Source: Desulfosalsimonas propionicica
GTDB lineage: Bacteria > Desulfobacterota > Desulfobacteria > Desulfobacterales > Desulfosalsimonadaceae
NCBI RefSeq assembly: GCF_013761005.1
Contig: NZ_JACDUS010000002.1
Span: forward strand, 310,001-374,000
Length of the DNA: 64,000 bases
Reading direction: 5' to 3'
Shown piece after piece: positions 8,504 to 18,224 of this stretch; within the stretch, counting starts at the first letter, position 1, and each line of letters begins with the position of its first letter. The translations under genes and the position numbers were made by a program. The notes under the pieces were generated by a model. It saw only the letters and a list, made by a program, of their open reading frames with translations. It made no database searches and was not told the DNA's origin.

Positions 8504-9211
8504 ATGGCAAACACGGCAACAACCAGGCAAACCGAGCGCACCCAGGTCATGGTCAACAGCTTTATCCGAAGCGTTTACAACTGGATGGCTTTCGGCCTGG
8601 CGTTAACCGGCGGCGTGGCGTTTTTCACCGCCCATAATCCCACCATGCAGCAGCTGATTTTCGGCACCCCAATGGTGTTTTTCGGCCTGATCATCGCAGA
8701 GCTTGGCATGGTTTTTTACCTGAGCGCAAGGATCCAGAAAATGGAGGCCTCCACAGCCACGGGCCTGTTTCTGCTCTATGCCGCGGTAAACGGACTGACC
8801 CTGTCCTTTATATTCCTGGTGTATACGGGAACCTCCATTGCCCAGGTATTTTTCATCTGTGCGGCCACGTTTGTGGCCTGCAGCATCTTTGGTATGACCA
8901 CAAAGCGGGACCTGACCTCCTGGGGCAATTTTTTGTTCATGGGCCTGATCGGCATCATTATCGCCTCTGTGGTCAACATTTTCATGCAGAGCGCGGCCAT
9001 GCAGATGATCATCAGCTATGTCGGAGTGCTGGTGTTTGTGGGCCTGACCGCCTATGACACCCAGAAGCTCAAAAATATGGCCATGACCCAGCCCTCAGAC
9101 ATCGGGGCCGGGGTGGTGAGAAAAGGCGCCATCATGGGCGCCCTCTCCCTGTATCTGGATTTTATCAACCTGTTTATCATGCTGCTCCACATATTCGGCA
9201 GCAGGGAATAA
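8504..9211 (+). CDS. Bax inhibitor-1/YccA-family membrane protein
   Basis: The 235-residue protein carries about seven hydrophobic segments, typical of the BI-1 (UPF0005, YccA/YbhL) family. Diagnostic stretches are YNWMAFGLALTGGVAFFT near the N-terminus, the LTLSFIF segment, and the C-terminal GLTAYDTQKLKNMA with LYLDFINLFIMLL. Bacterial homologues act as pH-sensitive calcium-leak channels or modulate FtsH; the exact role here is unknown. It has a strong AGGAGG about 9 bases before the ATG and is monocistronic, with a clear terminator after it. Confidence 0.93.
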   Translation: MANTATTRQTERTQVMVNSFIRSVYNWMAFGLALTGGVAFFTAHNPTMQQLIFGTPMVFFGLIIAELGMVFYLSARIQKMEASTATGLFLLYAAVNGLTLSFIFLVYTGTSIAQVFFICAATFVACSIFGMTTKRDLTSWGNFLFMGLIGIIIASVVNIFMQSAAMQMIISYVGVLVFVGLTAYDTQKLKNMAMTQPSDIGAGVVRKGAIMGALSLYLDFINLFIMLLHIFGSRE

Positions 9212-9238
9212 CCCCCAAAAACAAGCGGCTCATATCAT

Positions 9239-9276
9239 GGGGAGAAGCCGGAAAAACCGGTTTCTCCCTTTTTTCT
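9239..9276 (+). terminator. Rho-independent terminator after the BI-1 family gene
   Basis: The stem GGGAGAAGCCGG pairs with CCGGTTTCTCCC (one G-T pair) around an A-rich loop and is followed by six T on the + strand. It lies 28 bases after the stop at 9211 and before the convergent glmM. Confidence 0.85.
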
Positions 9277-9289
9277 CTTTTTGGGTTTT

Positions 9290-10651
9290 TTATTCCAGGG
9301 ATCCGTTTAATTCAGCGGCAATCACATCCACGATCTGTTGACACAACTGGTCGGTTTCTTTCTCGTCCGGGCCTTCCACCATGATCCGGCACAGGGGCTG
9401 GGTTCCGGAATAACGCACCAGCACCCTTCCCTGTTCTCCCAGGTGGGTTTTCACTTTTTCGATTTTTCCGGCAATGGCGGGAACTTGGTAGATATCGGTT
9501 TTTTCGCGGATCCGGACATTTTTGAGCACCTGGGGATAGCGCCGCATGATCCGGCAAAGCCCGGAAAGCCGGCTGTTGGATGCGTCCATGGCCTCAATCA
9601 GGTGAAGGGCGGTCAGTATGCCGTCGCCGGAAGTATGGGCGTCCAGGAAAATCATGTGACCTGAGTCCTCACCGCCGATGATGGCCCCGCTTTTGCGCAT
9701 TTCATCAAGCACGTAGCGGTCGCCCACATCCGTGATCCTGTGCTCGATCTCCATTTCCTTTAAGGCAAGGCGAAGGCCCAGGTTGCTCATGACCGTGCTG
9801 ACGGCCAGGTTGTTTTTCAGGCGGCCGGCCTGTTTCAGATGTCGTGCGCAGATGGCCAGGATCTGGTCACCGGTGACCGCCGCCCCGGTTTCATCAACGG
9901 CAATCAGTCGGTCCCCGTCTCCGTCAAAGGCGCAGCCCAGATCCGCCCGGTTTTCCAAAACCGCCTGCTGCAGGGTTTCAATGTGCTGGGAGCCGCATCC
10001 GTCATTGATATTGGTGCCGTTGGGGGAATTAAACAAAACCGTCAAATCCGCCCCGAGGTTTTCAAACACCTGTGGGGCGATTTCCGAAGTGGCCCCGTTG
10101 GCGCAGTCCAGCACGATTTTCATTCCCCTTAAAAGCTCGTTTCTGCCTAGGCTTTTTTTTAAAAATCCGGCATACTGGTCTGCTGCCTCCGGCATTGGAT
10201 AGACGCGGCCAATGGCTTCGGGTGCCGCAGCCAGGTGGATTTCCGGGGATGTATTGAGTATGCGGGCCTCAATTTGTTCTTCAGTGGCGGAATCCAGTTT
10301 AAACCCCATGGCGTCAAACAGTTTGATCCCGTTGTCTTCGTAGGGGTTGTGGGACGCTGAAACCATGATGCCCGCATCGGCCCGGGCATGCCGGACCAGA
10401 AAAGCCACCGCAGGAGTGGGAAGCATGCCGGCAAGCAAGACATCGGCCCCGGCCGAACAGATGCCCGCGGCAAGGGCGGCTTCGATCATGTCGCCGGATT
10501 TCCGGCCGTCTTTCCCAATCACAATGGTGCTGCGGTGGTTGTGCTTTAAAACCGCTGCAGCCGCCCTTCCCAGGTTCAATGCAATTTCCGGGGTAATTGG
10601 ATGCTGGTTGGCCAACCCGCGAACGCCGTCGGTGCCGAAAAACCTTCCCAT
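9290..10651 (-). CDS. glmM: Phosphoglucosamine mutase
   Basis: Interconverts glucosamine 6-phosphate and glucosamine 1-phosphate on the way to UDP-GlcNAc for peptidoglycan and LPS. The 453 residues match GlmM. Landmarks are the N-terminal GTDGVRG (6-12), the phosphoserine loop SASHNP (98-103, Ser100), the metal loop DGDGDR, the sugar loop GEDSGH, and a C-terminal phosphate loop RYSGTQP (RxSGTxP form). A truncated R1 repeat lies just upstream of its start. The neighbouring upstream gene encodes an orphan beta-helix protein of the GlmU/acyltransferase fold, so the two may work together in amino-sugar or envelope metabolism. Confidence 0.96.
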   Translation of the reverse strand: MGRFFGTDGVRGLANQHPITPEIALNLGRAAAAVLKHNHRSTIVIGKDGRKSGDMIEAALAAGICSAGADVLLAGMLPTPAVAFLVRHARADAGIMVSASHNPYEDNGIKLFDAMGFKLDSATEEQIEARILNTSPEIHLAAAPEAIGRVYPMPEAADQYAGFLKKSLGRNELLRGMKIVLDCANGATSEIAPQVFENLGADLTVLFNSPNGTNINDGCGSQHIETLQQAVLENRADLGCAFDGDGDRLIAVDETGAAVTGDQILAICARHLKQAGRLKNNLAVSTVMSNLGLRLALKEMEIEHRITDVGDRYVLDEMRKSGAIIGGEDSGHMIFLDAHTSGDGILTALHLIEAMDASNSRLSGLCRIMRRYPQVLKNVRIREKTDIYQVPAIAGKIEKVKTHLGEQGRVLVRYSGTQPLCRIMVEGPDEKETDQLCQQIVDVIAAELNGSLE

Positions 10652-10662
10652 GTCATAATCCG

Positions 10663-10690
10663 TTTTTACAGGCAGTGTTAAGTAAAAAAA
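10663..10690 (-). repeat. R1 intergenic repeat, truncated copy (a)
   Basis: Contains TTTTTACAGGCAGTGTTAAG followed by TAAAAAAA, the junction between the hairpin arm and the first ACTTAA unit of the R1 family. Only one hairpin arm is present. It occupies the whole space between glmM and the gene upstream. Confidence 0.6.
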
Positions 10691-11881
10691 TCAGGTGTTT
10701 GTTTTGTCCGGTACAACAGACTGCCAGGATTCCATGCAGGCGTCTGTCAGGGCCTGCAGCCATTCTGTTCCGGCTGCGGCCAGGTCCTTGTCAAGGTCCT
10801 GGATCACCCGGATGTAGTCGGTACTGTTCAAAGATGCCATTCGCTCCCGGAGACCGTGGATAAAAGGATCTCTTTTTTCAGGCAGATCCATCTGTTCTGC
10901 CGGTAGCTGAAGCCGGCTTTCCAGGCGGCCCCAATATTGACCCAGGTGATCGGGTGCCGCTTTTTGGGCAAAATCACCCAGGCGCTTGATGCGCTCGCTG
11001 ATACAGTCCTGCAGTGTGTCAACCAGGCCCTGGTACAGGGCCCCGGGCATCCGGCTGGAGATAAAAAGGCTTCGCACATGGCTGTACCACTGCTCCAGGG
11101 CCCTGAGATTGGCCAGATAATGAAGGTTGTTGGATACGATACCCCGTAGGCCGCCCACGCCGGATGCGCCGGTGTAAGGCACGTTTCCGGATCGGGCGGG
11201 CCCGCCGAAAATCAGCCGGCCGGGCCGGGTTTCGCTTTTGCGGCATATGGTGCCGGCAGCAATGACAGTGCCGAAAGCCAGTCTGCAGGGGCCAACAAGC
11301 CCGCCCTGCCCGCCCAGAAAGATTGGCGGCTGATTGAGCATTACCCCGTTTGGCACATCCCCGATCAGCGAGGCCGTGGCCTTGTCCTGCCTGGGGGTGA
11401 AATTAAAGTGAATGTAAGCACTTCCCACCTCGGAGTGATTTTTCGGGCCGGTGCCCCCGGACATGAAACAGTCACAAAAGTTGATCAGGCTGCCCAGGGT
11501 AACAAAGGGAAACAGGATAGTTTGTTTTAACCCCGCGCTGTGGGCGGCACTGGCATGCTCCTCCAGGATGGTGCCGGCGCGGATATGGGCAGATGGTCCG
11601 ATGGATGATTTTTCCAGAAAAACCGAATCGCTGAAATAGCCGCCTTCAAGTGATACTTGAGGTCCTACGAAGCAGTTTTCTATCGTGGCCGTGGCCTGCC
11701 GGCCAATCCGGGCCCCTGTGCAGATAAGGGTTTTTTCCCCGCGGATGCGGGTGCCCGGATGGATGACCGCGCCCGGGGATATGCGGTGAATATCCACCTC
11801 GGGTGCAATTTCAACGGTTTGCGGCTGTGGGATCACCACGCCGCGATCAATCAAGGCCTGGATCATTGTCCCCCTATCCAT
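10691..11881 (-). CDS. Left-handed beta-helix protein related to GlmU/UDP-GlcNAc pyrophosphorylases, without a nucleotidyltransferase domain
   Basis: The 396-residue protein begins with hexapeptide-type repeats (about 20-245: PEVDIHRISPGAVIHPGTRI, then GARIGRQATA, SSIGPSAHIRAGTIL) that form a left-handed beta-helix. A mainly helical C-terminal part (about 250-390) follows. Such folds carry acetyl- or acyltransferases, including the C-terminal half of GlmU. No sugar-nucleotidyltransferase N-terminal domain is present, so this is not a full GlmU. It sits next to glmM, so a UDP-GlcNAc-related job is plausible but unproven. The start is uncertain: ATG 11881 lacks a Shine-Dalgarno, and ATG 11866 follows AGGGGG closely. 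Confidence 0.8.
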   Translation of the reverse strand: MDRGTMIQALIDRGVVIPQPQTVEIAPEVDIHRISPGAVIHPGTRIRGEKTLICTGARIGRQATATIENCFVGPQVSLEGGYFSDSVFLEKSSIGPSAHIRAGTILEEHASAAHSAGLKQTILFPFVTLGSLINFCDCFMSGGTGPKNHSEVGSAYIHFNFTPRQDKATASLIGDVPNGVMLNQPPIFLGGQGGLVGPCRLAFGTVIAAGTICRKSETRPGRLIFGGPARSGNVPYTGASGVGGLRGIVSNNLHYLANLRALEQWYSHVRSLFISSRMPGALYQGLVDTLQDCISERIKRLGDFAQKAAPDHLGQYWGRLESRLQLPAEQMDLPEKRDPFIHGLRERMASLNSTDYIRVIQDLDKDLAAAGTEWLQALTDACMESWQSVVPDKTNT

Positions 11882-12225
11882 TTAAATTCATGGTTTTGCA
11901 AGGGCCGGCTGTCAGATGGTTTTTTTTGTACCAGTTATTTTGCGGATTGTCCATGGATTTTGCCAAAATAAGCCTGATTTCAAGTTGTTAAAGTAAACTG
12001 TGCTTGAAGCCGCAATCTTTTTGTGATAATTAGCAGGATTCTTAAAAAAACGATTTTGAGGCGACCCCGCAGAATCTGAAACTATTATAACCGCCAAACA
12101 ATAAAAAAATAAATTCTTGATTTTACTTAACACTTAATCACTTAAAACATACACGGCCTGTAAAAAAGGTTTTTTACAGGCCTATCAGAATTGGCGAAAA
12201 CACTTTAATCGGCATATCCTATAAA
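11882..12225. other. Divergent intergenic region with R1 repeat
   Basis: An AT-rich 344-base gap between divergent genes. I see no gene in it. A full R1 repeat occupies 12117-12183. The rest is A/T-rich and probably holds both promoters, but no clear -35/-10 pair could be chosen. Confidence 0.6.
12117..12183 (+). repeat. R1 intergenic repeat, full copy (b)
   Basis: Begins TTGATTTTACTTAACAC, continues with ACTTAATC and ACTTAAAA units, and ends in the hairpin GGCCTGTAAAAAA / TTTTTTACAGGCC (12155-12182). It lies 43 bases before the start of the DHH gene. Confidence 0.85.
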
Positions 12226-13158
12226 ATGAATCAAAAACCTTACCGACTTTTAACCCGAAGCGATCTTGACGGCCTGATTTGTGCCGTTTTGCTCAAGCAC
12301 CTGAAAATGGTGGATCAAATCCAACTCATTGATCATCCCAGCGTTATGCAGGAAGGCGGGGTTGTGGTGCGTCAAAATGACATCATCGCCAACCTGCCCT
12401 TTGTTCCCGGTGCGTTTATGGCTTTTGACCATCATGTATCTGAAACCATTCGCAACCGTGAACAGAAAAATCTCGTGATTGACGCAGATGCGCCATCGGC
12501 CGCCCGGGTTATCTATGAATATTACGGTGGGCGGAGCAAGTTTCCCCGGCATTTCGATGAAATCATGGAGGCAGTGGACAAGGCGGATTCAGGTCAGTTT
12601 TCCCGGAGGGAAATCCTGCATCCCACGGGATGGGCGCTGCTGAACTTTCTGGTGGACAAGCGTACCGGCATCGAGGACTGGTGCCGGTTTGCCATCAGCG
12701 AGCAGGAATTCAAGCGCCGCCTCATTGACTGGATCGCTGAGCTTTCCATTGATAAGGTTCTGGCCCTTCCGGATGTGAGCCAACGTGCGGAAATGTATTT
12801 TCAGTATGCGGAAAAATACAAGCAGCAACTGGTTTCCATTGCCGAGGTGCACCACAATATTGTGTTAATCGACTGCCGCGGACGGCAAAGCGGATATCCG
12901 GGCAACCGGTTTGTGGTGTATGCGCTTTACCCGAACTGCAATATTTCCGTTCAGCTCAAGCAGGAACCGGAGACCGGCAAAACCACCTTTTCCGTGGGCA
13001 AGTCCATTATCAACAATACTTCCGCGGTCAACATCGGAGAACTGATGCTCAAATACGGCGGCGGCGGCCACCGGGCTGCCGGGGCCTGCCACGTGCGGGC
13101 CGAAGACGCCCAAGCGGTTCTGGCGCAGCTGCTCCAATCCCTGAGCGATCCGGAATAA
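12226..13158 (+). CDS. DHH/DHHA1-family phosphoesterase
   Basis: The 310-residue protein has the DHH superfamily motifs: RSDLDGLICA (11-20), where the DxDG aspartates bind Mn, DHH in FDHHVSE (about residues 67-71), and the DHHA1 signature GGGGHRAAG near the C-terminus. Relatives hydrolyse polyphosphate, oligoribonucleotides (NrnA) or cyclic dinucleotide products (GdpP/pGpG-type); substrate cannot be assigned here. There are no membrane segments or CBS domains, unlike the second DHH protein at 61029. It is transcribed alone, with an R1 repeat directly in front and fabH converging from the right. The start has only a weak upstream ribosome site. Confidence 0.9.
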   Translation: MNQKPYRLLTRSDLDGLICAVLLKHLKMVDQIQLIDHPSVMQEGGVVVRQNDIIANLPFVPGAFMAFDHHVSETIRNREQKNLVIDADAPSAARVIYEYYGGRSKFPRHFDEIMEAVDKADSGQFSRREILHPTGWALLNFLVDKRTGIEDWCRFAISEQEFKRRLIDWIAELSIDKVLALPDVSQRAEMYFQYAEKYKQQLVSIAEVHHNIVLIDCRGRQSGYPGNRFVVYALYPNCNISVQLKQEPETGKTTFSVGKSIINNTSAVNIGELMLKYGGGGHRAAGACHVRAEDAQAVLAQLLQSLSDPE

Positions 13159-13202
13159 TGGCCCGGATGCCTGAAAGCCGGGATTCGTCCGGAAAAGGCG
13201 TA

Positions 13203-14213
13203 TTAATCTTCAAACTGATAAATGATGGCACCCCAGGTCACCCCGGCGCCCAGGCCGGCAAACAGGACCGTGCTGGATTTGCCGATAATGTTTTTTTCCA
13301 GGGCTTCATCCAGGGCAATGGGGATGCTGCCCGCAGTAGTGTTGCCGTAGCGCTGGATGTTGTGATACATTTTTTCTTCAGGTATTTGCAGCGCTTTTTG
13401 AAAGCCTTGGTTGATCCGGATATTGGCTTGGTGGGGAATGATCAGGTCCACCTCTTCAAGACTGACCCCGGCTTTTTCAAGTGTGTGATATGTGACCTCA
13501 GGCAGCCGGGTCAGGGCCAGTCGGTAAACATTGCGGCCGTCCATTTTGGGGTAATGCCGCCCCTGGTCGAGCATTTCGTGGGTCAACCGATTGCTCAGCC
13601 GGGAGGCGGGTGCTTCGGTCATCAGGGCATCGGCGTACTGGCCCTGGGCATGAAGCGTGGAGGCCAGAATGCCCACCTTTGACTCTGTTTCAAAGCCTTC
13701 CAGGCAAACCGCTCCGGCACCGTCGCCGAAGATTACGGCGACATCCCGGCCCCTGGTGGAAACGTCCAGGCCTGTGGAATGAACCTCGGAGCCGACAAAT
13801 AACACCCGGTTGGCCTGTCCGCTTTTGATATAGGCGTCTGCCGTGGCCAGACCGTAGAAAAAGCCGGTGCATTGCTGACGGATATCCAGGGCCGGCGTGG
13901 TCTCAAGGCCAAGCATGTGCTGAAGCAAACATCCTGAGCCTGGAAAAAAAATATCCGGGCTCAGGGTGGCAAAAATAATCAGATCGATATCTTCTGGTTT
14001 CCACCCGGCCCGGTCCATGGCAATTTTTGATGCTTCCAGCCCCATGTCGGCCGCTCCCATGCCACCTTCCTCCGGTACCCAGTAGCGCTGCTCAATGCCG
14101 GTGCGCTGCTGAATCCATTCGGCCGAAGTATCCATCCACTGTGTCAGATCTTCATTGGTGACCAGTCTTGGCGGCAGATACCGCCCGGTTCCCCTGATAA
14201 TTGTTTTTTTCAT
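13203..14213 (-). CDS. fabH: 3-oxoacyl-ACP synthase III (KAS III)
   Basis: Condenses an acyl-CoA with malonyl-ACP to start fatty-acid synthesis. From the ATG at 14213 the protein has 336 residues, with the catalytic triad Cys115 (QQCTGF), His261 (PHQAN) and Asn291 (GNTTAGS) in the right order and spacing. A GTG six bases upstream (14219) gives MHM and is the alternative start. The gene is not in a fab cluster here; it follows a cold-shock gene on the same strand. The amino-acid pattern (DALM region before the triad) is ordinary for FabH, so a chain-initiation role is the simplest reading, though ketosynthase III relatives in other pathways cannot be excluded. Confidence 0.93.
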   Translation of the reverse strand: MKKTIIRGTGRYLPPRLVTNEDLTQWMDTSAEWIQQRTGIEQRYWVPEEGGMGAADMGLEASKIAMDRAGWKPEDIDLIIFATLSPDIFFPGSGCLLQHMLGLETTPALDIRQQCTGFFYGLATADAYIKSGQANRVLFVGSEVHSTGLDVSTRGRDVAVIFGDGAGAVCLEGFETESKVGILASTLHAQGQYADALMTEAPASRLSNRLTHEMLDQGRHYPKMDGRNVYRLALTRLPEVTYHTLEKAGVSLEEVDLIIPHQANIRINQGFQKALQIPEEKMYHNIQRYGNTTAGSIPIALDEALEKNIIGKSSTVLFAGLGAGVTWGAIIYQFED

Positions 14214-14279
14214 GTGCACCTGTATTTGGGTTTTTCCGGAAATGTTTTCAATTGTTTCAGACGGGCTCTGACCGCTGTT

Positions 14280-14495
14280 TTAACTGGATCCGTTTTCCTT
14301 GACCACATTCTTGGCCACCGGGCCCCGGTCGCTTTCCTCGACGTCAAAGGTGACCGGCTCGCCTTCGGCAAGGGTTTTAAATCCGGGTTCATCAATGGCT
14401 GAATAATGAACAAAGATATCCCGGCTTTCATCTTCGTGCCGGATAAACCCGAAACCCTTTTTCTCATTAAACCACTTGACTGTTCCGTTTGCCAA
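14280..14495 (-). CDS. Cold-shock protein (CspA family), TTG start
   Basis: Single-stranded nucleic-acid-binding OB-fold protein of 71 residues. It begins with the family signature [17 protein letters not shown] and contains the RNP1/RNP2 motifs KGFGFI and DIFVHYSAI. The start is placed at TTG 14495: it lies 7 bases after AGGAGG and gives the standard CSP N-terminus, whereas upstream ATGs (14516, 14621) add non-homologous residues, and AGGAGG falls inside that extension. It is followed by fabH on the same strand and preceded by the isomerase gene. Confidence 0.92.
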   Translation of the reverse strand: MANGTVKWFNEKKGFGFIRHEDESRDIFVHYSAIDEPGFKTLAEGEPVTFDVEESDRGPVAKNVVKENGSS

Positions 14496-14620
14496 ACCCC
14501 TTCCTCCTTTTGTCATGTCGTCGATAAAAGTATGATGGCACCGTTGTTCGCGTGATCTTCCCGGACCCAGGTCCGGCCGGGGGCCGGGCATAAAAGCGTC
14601 ACCATAAAACCCTTCTGGCA

Positions 14621-15634
14621 TTAATTGCCTGCAGAGGCTTCAGGCAGATTTTTTTCCACGGGATATTTTCGCTTCAAAGACTCGATATAGGGTTCGAGGT
14701 CCTGCATGATTTTTTCCTGCCGAAGTTTTTCCCGGACAGATTCTTTGACCTCGTCAAAGGATTTGGTTTCACCCGGTTTTTTATCTTCGCTTTTGATCAG
14801 GTGATAGCCGAAACGGCTTTCCACAATGTCGCTGACTTCGCCCGGTTCCAGGGCGAAGGCCGCTTCATCAAAGCTTTCCACCATCTGGCCGCGTCCGAAG
14901 TAGCCCAAATCCCCGCCTTTTTCGCTGCTCTGGCAGTCCGAGTATTGCTTTGCCAGTTCAGAGAAGTCCTGGCCGGACTGGAGTTTCTTTTCAACTTCCT
15001 GGATTTTTTCTTTTGCTTCGGCCTTCTGGGTCTCACCGGCATCCGGTTCTGTCTGGATCAGGATATGGCGGGCGCGAACCTGTTCCGGAACCTTGTATTC
15101 CTCTTGATTTTCGTTGTAGTATTTCCTGGCTTGTTTATCGGACACGGAAATCCCGGATTCGATTTTTTCTTCAATAAGGTTTCGAATAAGAAGATTTTCG
15201 CGCATTTCCGTTTTTAGCTCATCTTCGGAATAACCGCTTGAGGCGATTTTTTTCTCAAAAACGTCCTGGCTTTCGAACTGTCCCTTTAACTCATCGAGCT
15301 GTTTCTGGATCTTGGATTCATCAACATTGATGCCCTGGGCTTTGCTTTCTTCGATAAGCAATTGTTTTTCAATCAAATTGTTTAAAATCGATTCCCTGAG
15401 CCGGGCAAGCTGCTCGCCCTGGATGGGCATGCCCATGTTTGCATAACGGGACCGCATCAATTGTATCTTTTGCTCCAGTTCCTGGGCTGTGATTTCCACA
15501 TCGTTGACCACTGCCACAGTCTGCGCGTCCATGGCAGCCTCTTGATCCTCTGCGCCATAAGCGGCACCTGCAGCTGCAGAAAGGACTATTGCAACAATAA
15601 GGATCACAAGCTTGGAAATCAGGGGTAAACGCAT
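14621..15634 (-). CDS. SurA/PpiC-type periplasmic peptidyl-prolyl isomerase
   Basis: From ATG 15634 (AGGAG 8 bases upstream) the protein has 337 residues. It has a signal peptide (about 1-26, hydrophobic core [20 protein letters not shown]), an N-terminal SurA_N-type chaperone region with helices (about 40-175), and a parvulin/rotamase domain (about 180-285). The rotamase landmarks are [30 protein letters not shown] and GYHLIK. It probably assists folding of exported proteins in the periplasm, such as the outer-membrane proteins of the efflux and type II systems nearby. A longer frame to 15769 exists but would put residues in front of the signal peptide, so it is rejected. Confidence 0.92.
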   Translation of the reverse strand: MRLPLISKLVILIVAIVLSAAAGAAYGAEDQEAAMDAQTVAVVNDVEITAQELEQKIQLMRSRYANMGMPIQGEQLARLRESILNNLIEKQLLIEESKAQGINVDESKIQKQLDELKGQFESQDVFEKKIASSGYSEDELKTEMRENLLIRNLIEEKIESGISVSDKQARKYYNENQEEYKVPEQVRARHILIQTEPDAGETQKAEAKEKIQEVEKKLQSGQDFSELAKQYSDCQSSEKGGDLGYFGRGQMVESFDEAAFALEPGEVSDIVESRFGYHLIKSEDKKPGETKSFDEVKESVREKLRQEKIMQDLEPYIESLKRKYPVEKNLPEASAGN

Positions 15635-15819
15635 AAATTGGCTCCTTTTGGATTTATCTCTCCGGTTTGACAGGGGGTTGACAGGAATCAGGGAATCGGC
15701 ATGTTGATCAAAGACAGGGGCGGGGTATGGATATTTGCCATACAGGCTGACAATGAGATTTGAAAACAAAGCAACAATTCCCCGGGAGTTTTGCGACCGT
15801 GTCTTCCCGCTTTGGGAAG

Positions 15820-15896
15820 TGGTCGGGACGGCAGGATTTGAACCTGCGACCCCAGCGTCCCGAACGCTGTGCTCTTCCAGACTGAGCCACGTCCCG
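15820..15896 (-). tRNA. tRNA-Pro, anticodon CGG
   Basis: 77 bases, complementary-strand reading. The acceptor stem CGGGACG pairs with CGTCCCG, followed by ACCA (CCA encoded). The anticodon stem CAGCG/CGCTG holds the loop TTCGGGA, giving anticodon CGG. The T-arm GCAGG-TTCAAAT-CCTGC is intact. Confidence 0.97.
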
Positions 15897-15911
15897 ACTT
15901 GTTGGGTGCAT

Positions 15912-15940
15912 TTTTTATGTTACATTGCCCGGATTGTCAA
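15912..15940 (-). promoter_or_regulatory. Likely sigma-70 promoter of tRNA-Pro
   Basis: On the complementary strand: TTGACA (15940-15935), 17 bases, then TAAAAA (15917-15912), a moderate -10. It lies just upstream of the tRNA, 16 bases from its 5' end. Confidence 0.6.
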
Positions 15941-15960
15941 TTAAAAAATATCGCCTCCGG

Positions 15961-17289
<1,329 letters not shown>

Positions 17290-17377
17290 TCAAAAAAATA
17301 CGGCAGAGCGTTAAACCGAAACTGAGCGATTTTTAAGTTTGCTGCCGATACAAGAAAACTGAAACGCTCGGTTTGGG

Positions 17378-17854
17378 TTAAAGGGAGTTTTTACCCCGCC
17401 GTGCCGCAAAAAAATCGATCAGCAGTCTCCGGCATGCCTGTTTCCGCACCCCGGCGACAATTTCCGGGTGGTGATTCAGCCGCCGGTCTCCGGCAAAATC
17501 ATACAAGGATCCGGCTGCGCCCCATTTGGGATCAAAGGCCCCGAAAACAACCCGGCCAATGCGGGCATGAATCGCCGCGCCCATACACATAGGACACGGT
17601 TCTACCGTAACATAGAGGCAGGTGTTTAACAAGCGATAGTTTCCGGTTCGCCGGGCTGCAGAGCGGATGGCCAGGATTTCGGCATGGGCCGTGGGGTCAG
17701 CCATGGTGATGCTTTGGTTAAAAGCCGATGCCAGGATACCGCCGTTGTTGGCCACCACTACGACACCCACGGGTACCTCCCCGCAGGCTTCTGCCTTTTG
17801 TGCCTGTTCAATGGCGGCATCCATGAATTGATTGTCCCGGTCCCGGGGGTCCAT
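17378..17854 (-). CDS. tadA: tRNA-specific adenosine deaminase
   Basis: Deaminates A34 to inosine in tRNA-Arg(ACG), so one tRNA reads several CGN codons. From ATG 17854 (AGGAG 8 bases upstream) the protein has 158 residues. The zinc site is complete: HAE (57-59) with the proton-shuttle Glu59, and PCPMC (86-90) with Cys87 and Cys90. The tRNA-Arg(ACG) gene, its substrate, starts 110 bases away on the other strand, with the shared promoter region between them. The frame runs on to 17902, but that start has no ribosome site. Confidence 0.95.
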   Translation of the reverse strand: MDPRDRDNQFMDAAIEQAQKAEACGEVPVGVVVVANNGGILASAFNQSITMADPTAHAEILAIRSAARRTGNYRLLNTCLYVTVEPCPMCMGAAIHARIGRVVFGAFDPKWGAAGSLYDFAGDRRLNHHPEIVAGVRKQACRRLLIDFFAARRGKNSL

Positions 17855-17914
17855 GATTTTTCTCCTGCCGGCGCTGCGCACCGGATCAATGTCGTGGAGC
17901 AAACTTATTTATTA

Positions 17915-17943
17915 TTGACAAGGCGATTCGGATCGCCTATGTA
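17915..17943 (+). promoter_or_regulatory. Sigma-70 promoter of tRNA-Arg(ACG)
   Basis: TTGACA (17915-17920), 17 bases, then TATGTA (17938-17943), 20 bases upstream of the tRNA. A perfect -35 and near-consensus spacing. Confidence 0.85.
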
Positions 17944-17963
17944 AGGTGGCACTCATCTTGTCA

Positions 17964-18040
<77 letters not shown>

Positions 18041-18048
18041 TAAAACAT

Positions 18049-18083
18049 AAAGGGATTGCGGCTTTGGCTGCAATCCCTTTTTG
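18049..18083 (+). terminator. Rho-independent terminator of tRNA-Arg
   Basis: The stem AAAGGGATTGC pairs with GCAATCCCTTT across a short loop and is followed by T's. It is placed 9 bases after the tRNA. Confidence 0.85.
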
Positions 18084-18224
18084 CTTGATTCCGCCCTTTT
18101 CATCAGTCCTTTCATACACTTTTCCAGGTTGACATTCAAAGTTTTTTGTGGGTAAATCCAAACAAAATCTTTACGGAAGTTGTAAACTTGTACAAGGCGT
18201 TGAATGTTATGATACAGTTTGCGC

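Noticed and set aside
13203-13682. A plus-strand frame opposite fabH
   Set aside because: Shadow of fabH; dxs- and gsp-type genes show similar long antisense frames in this G+C range.
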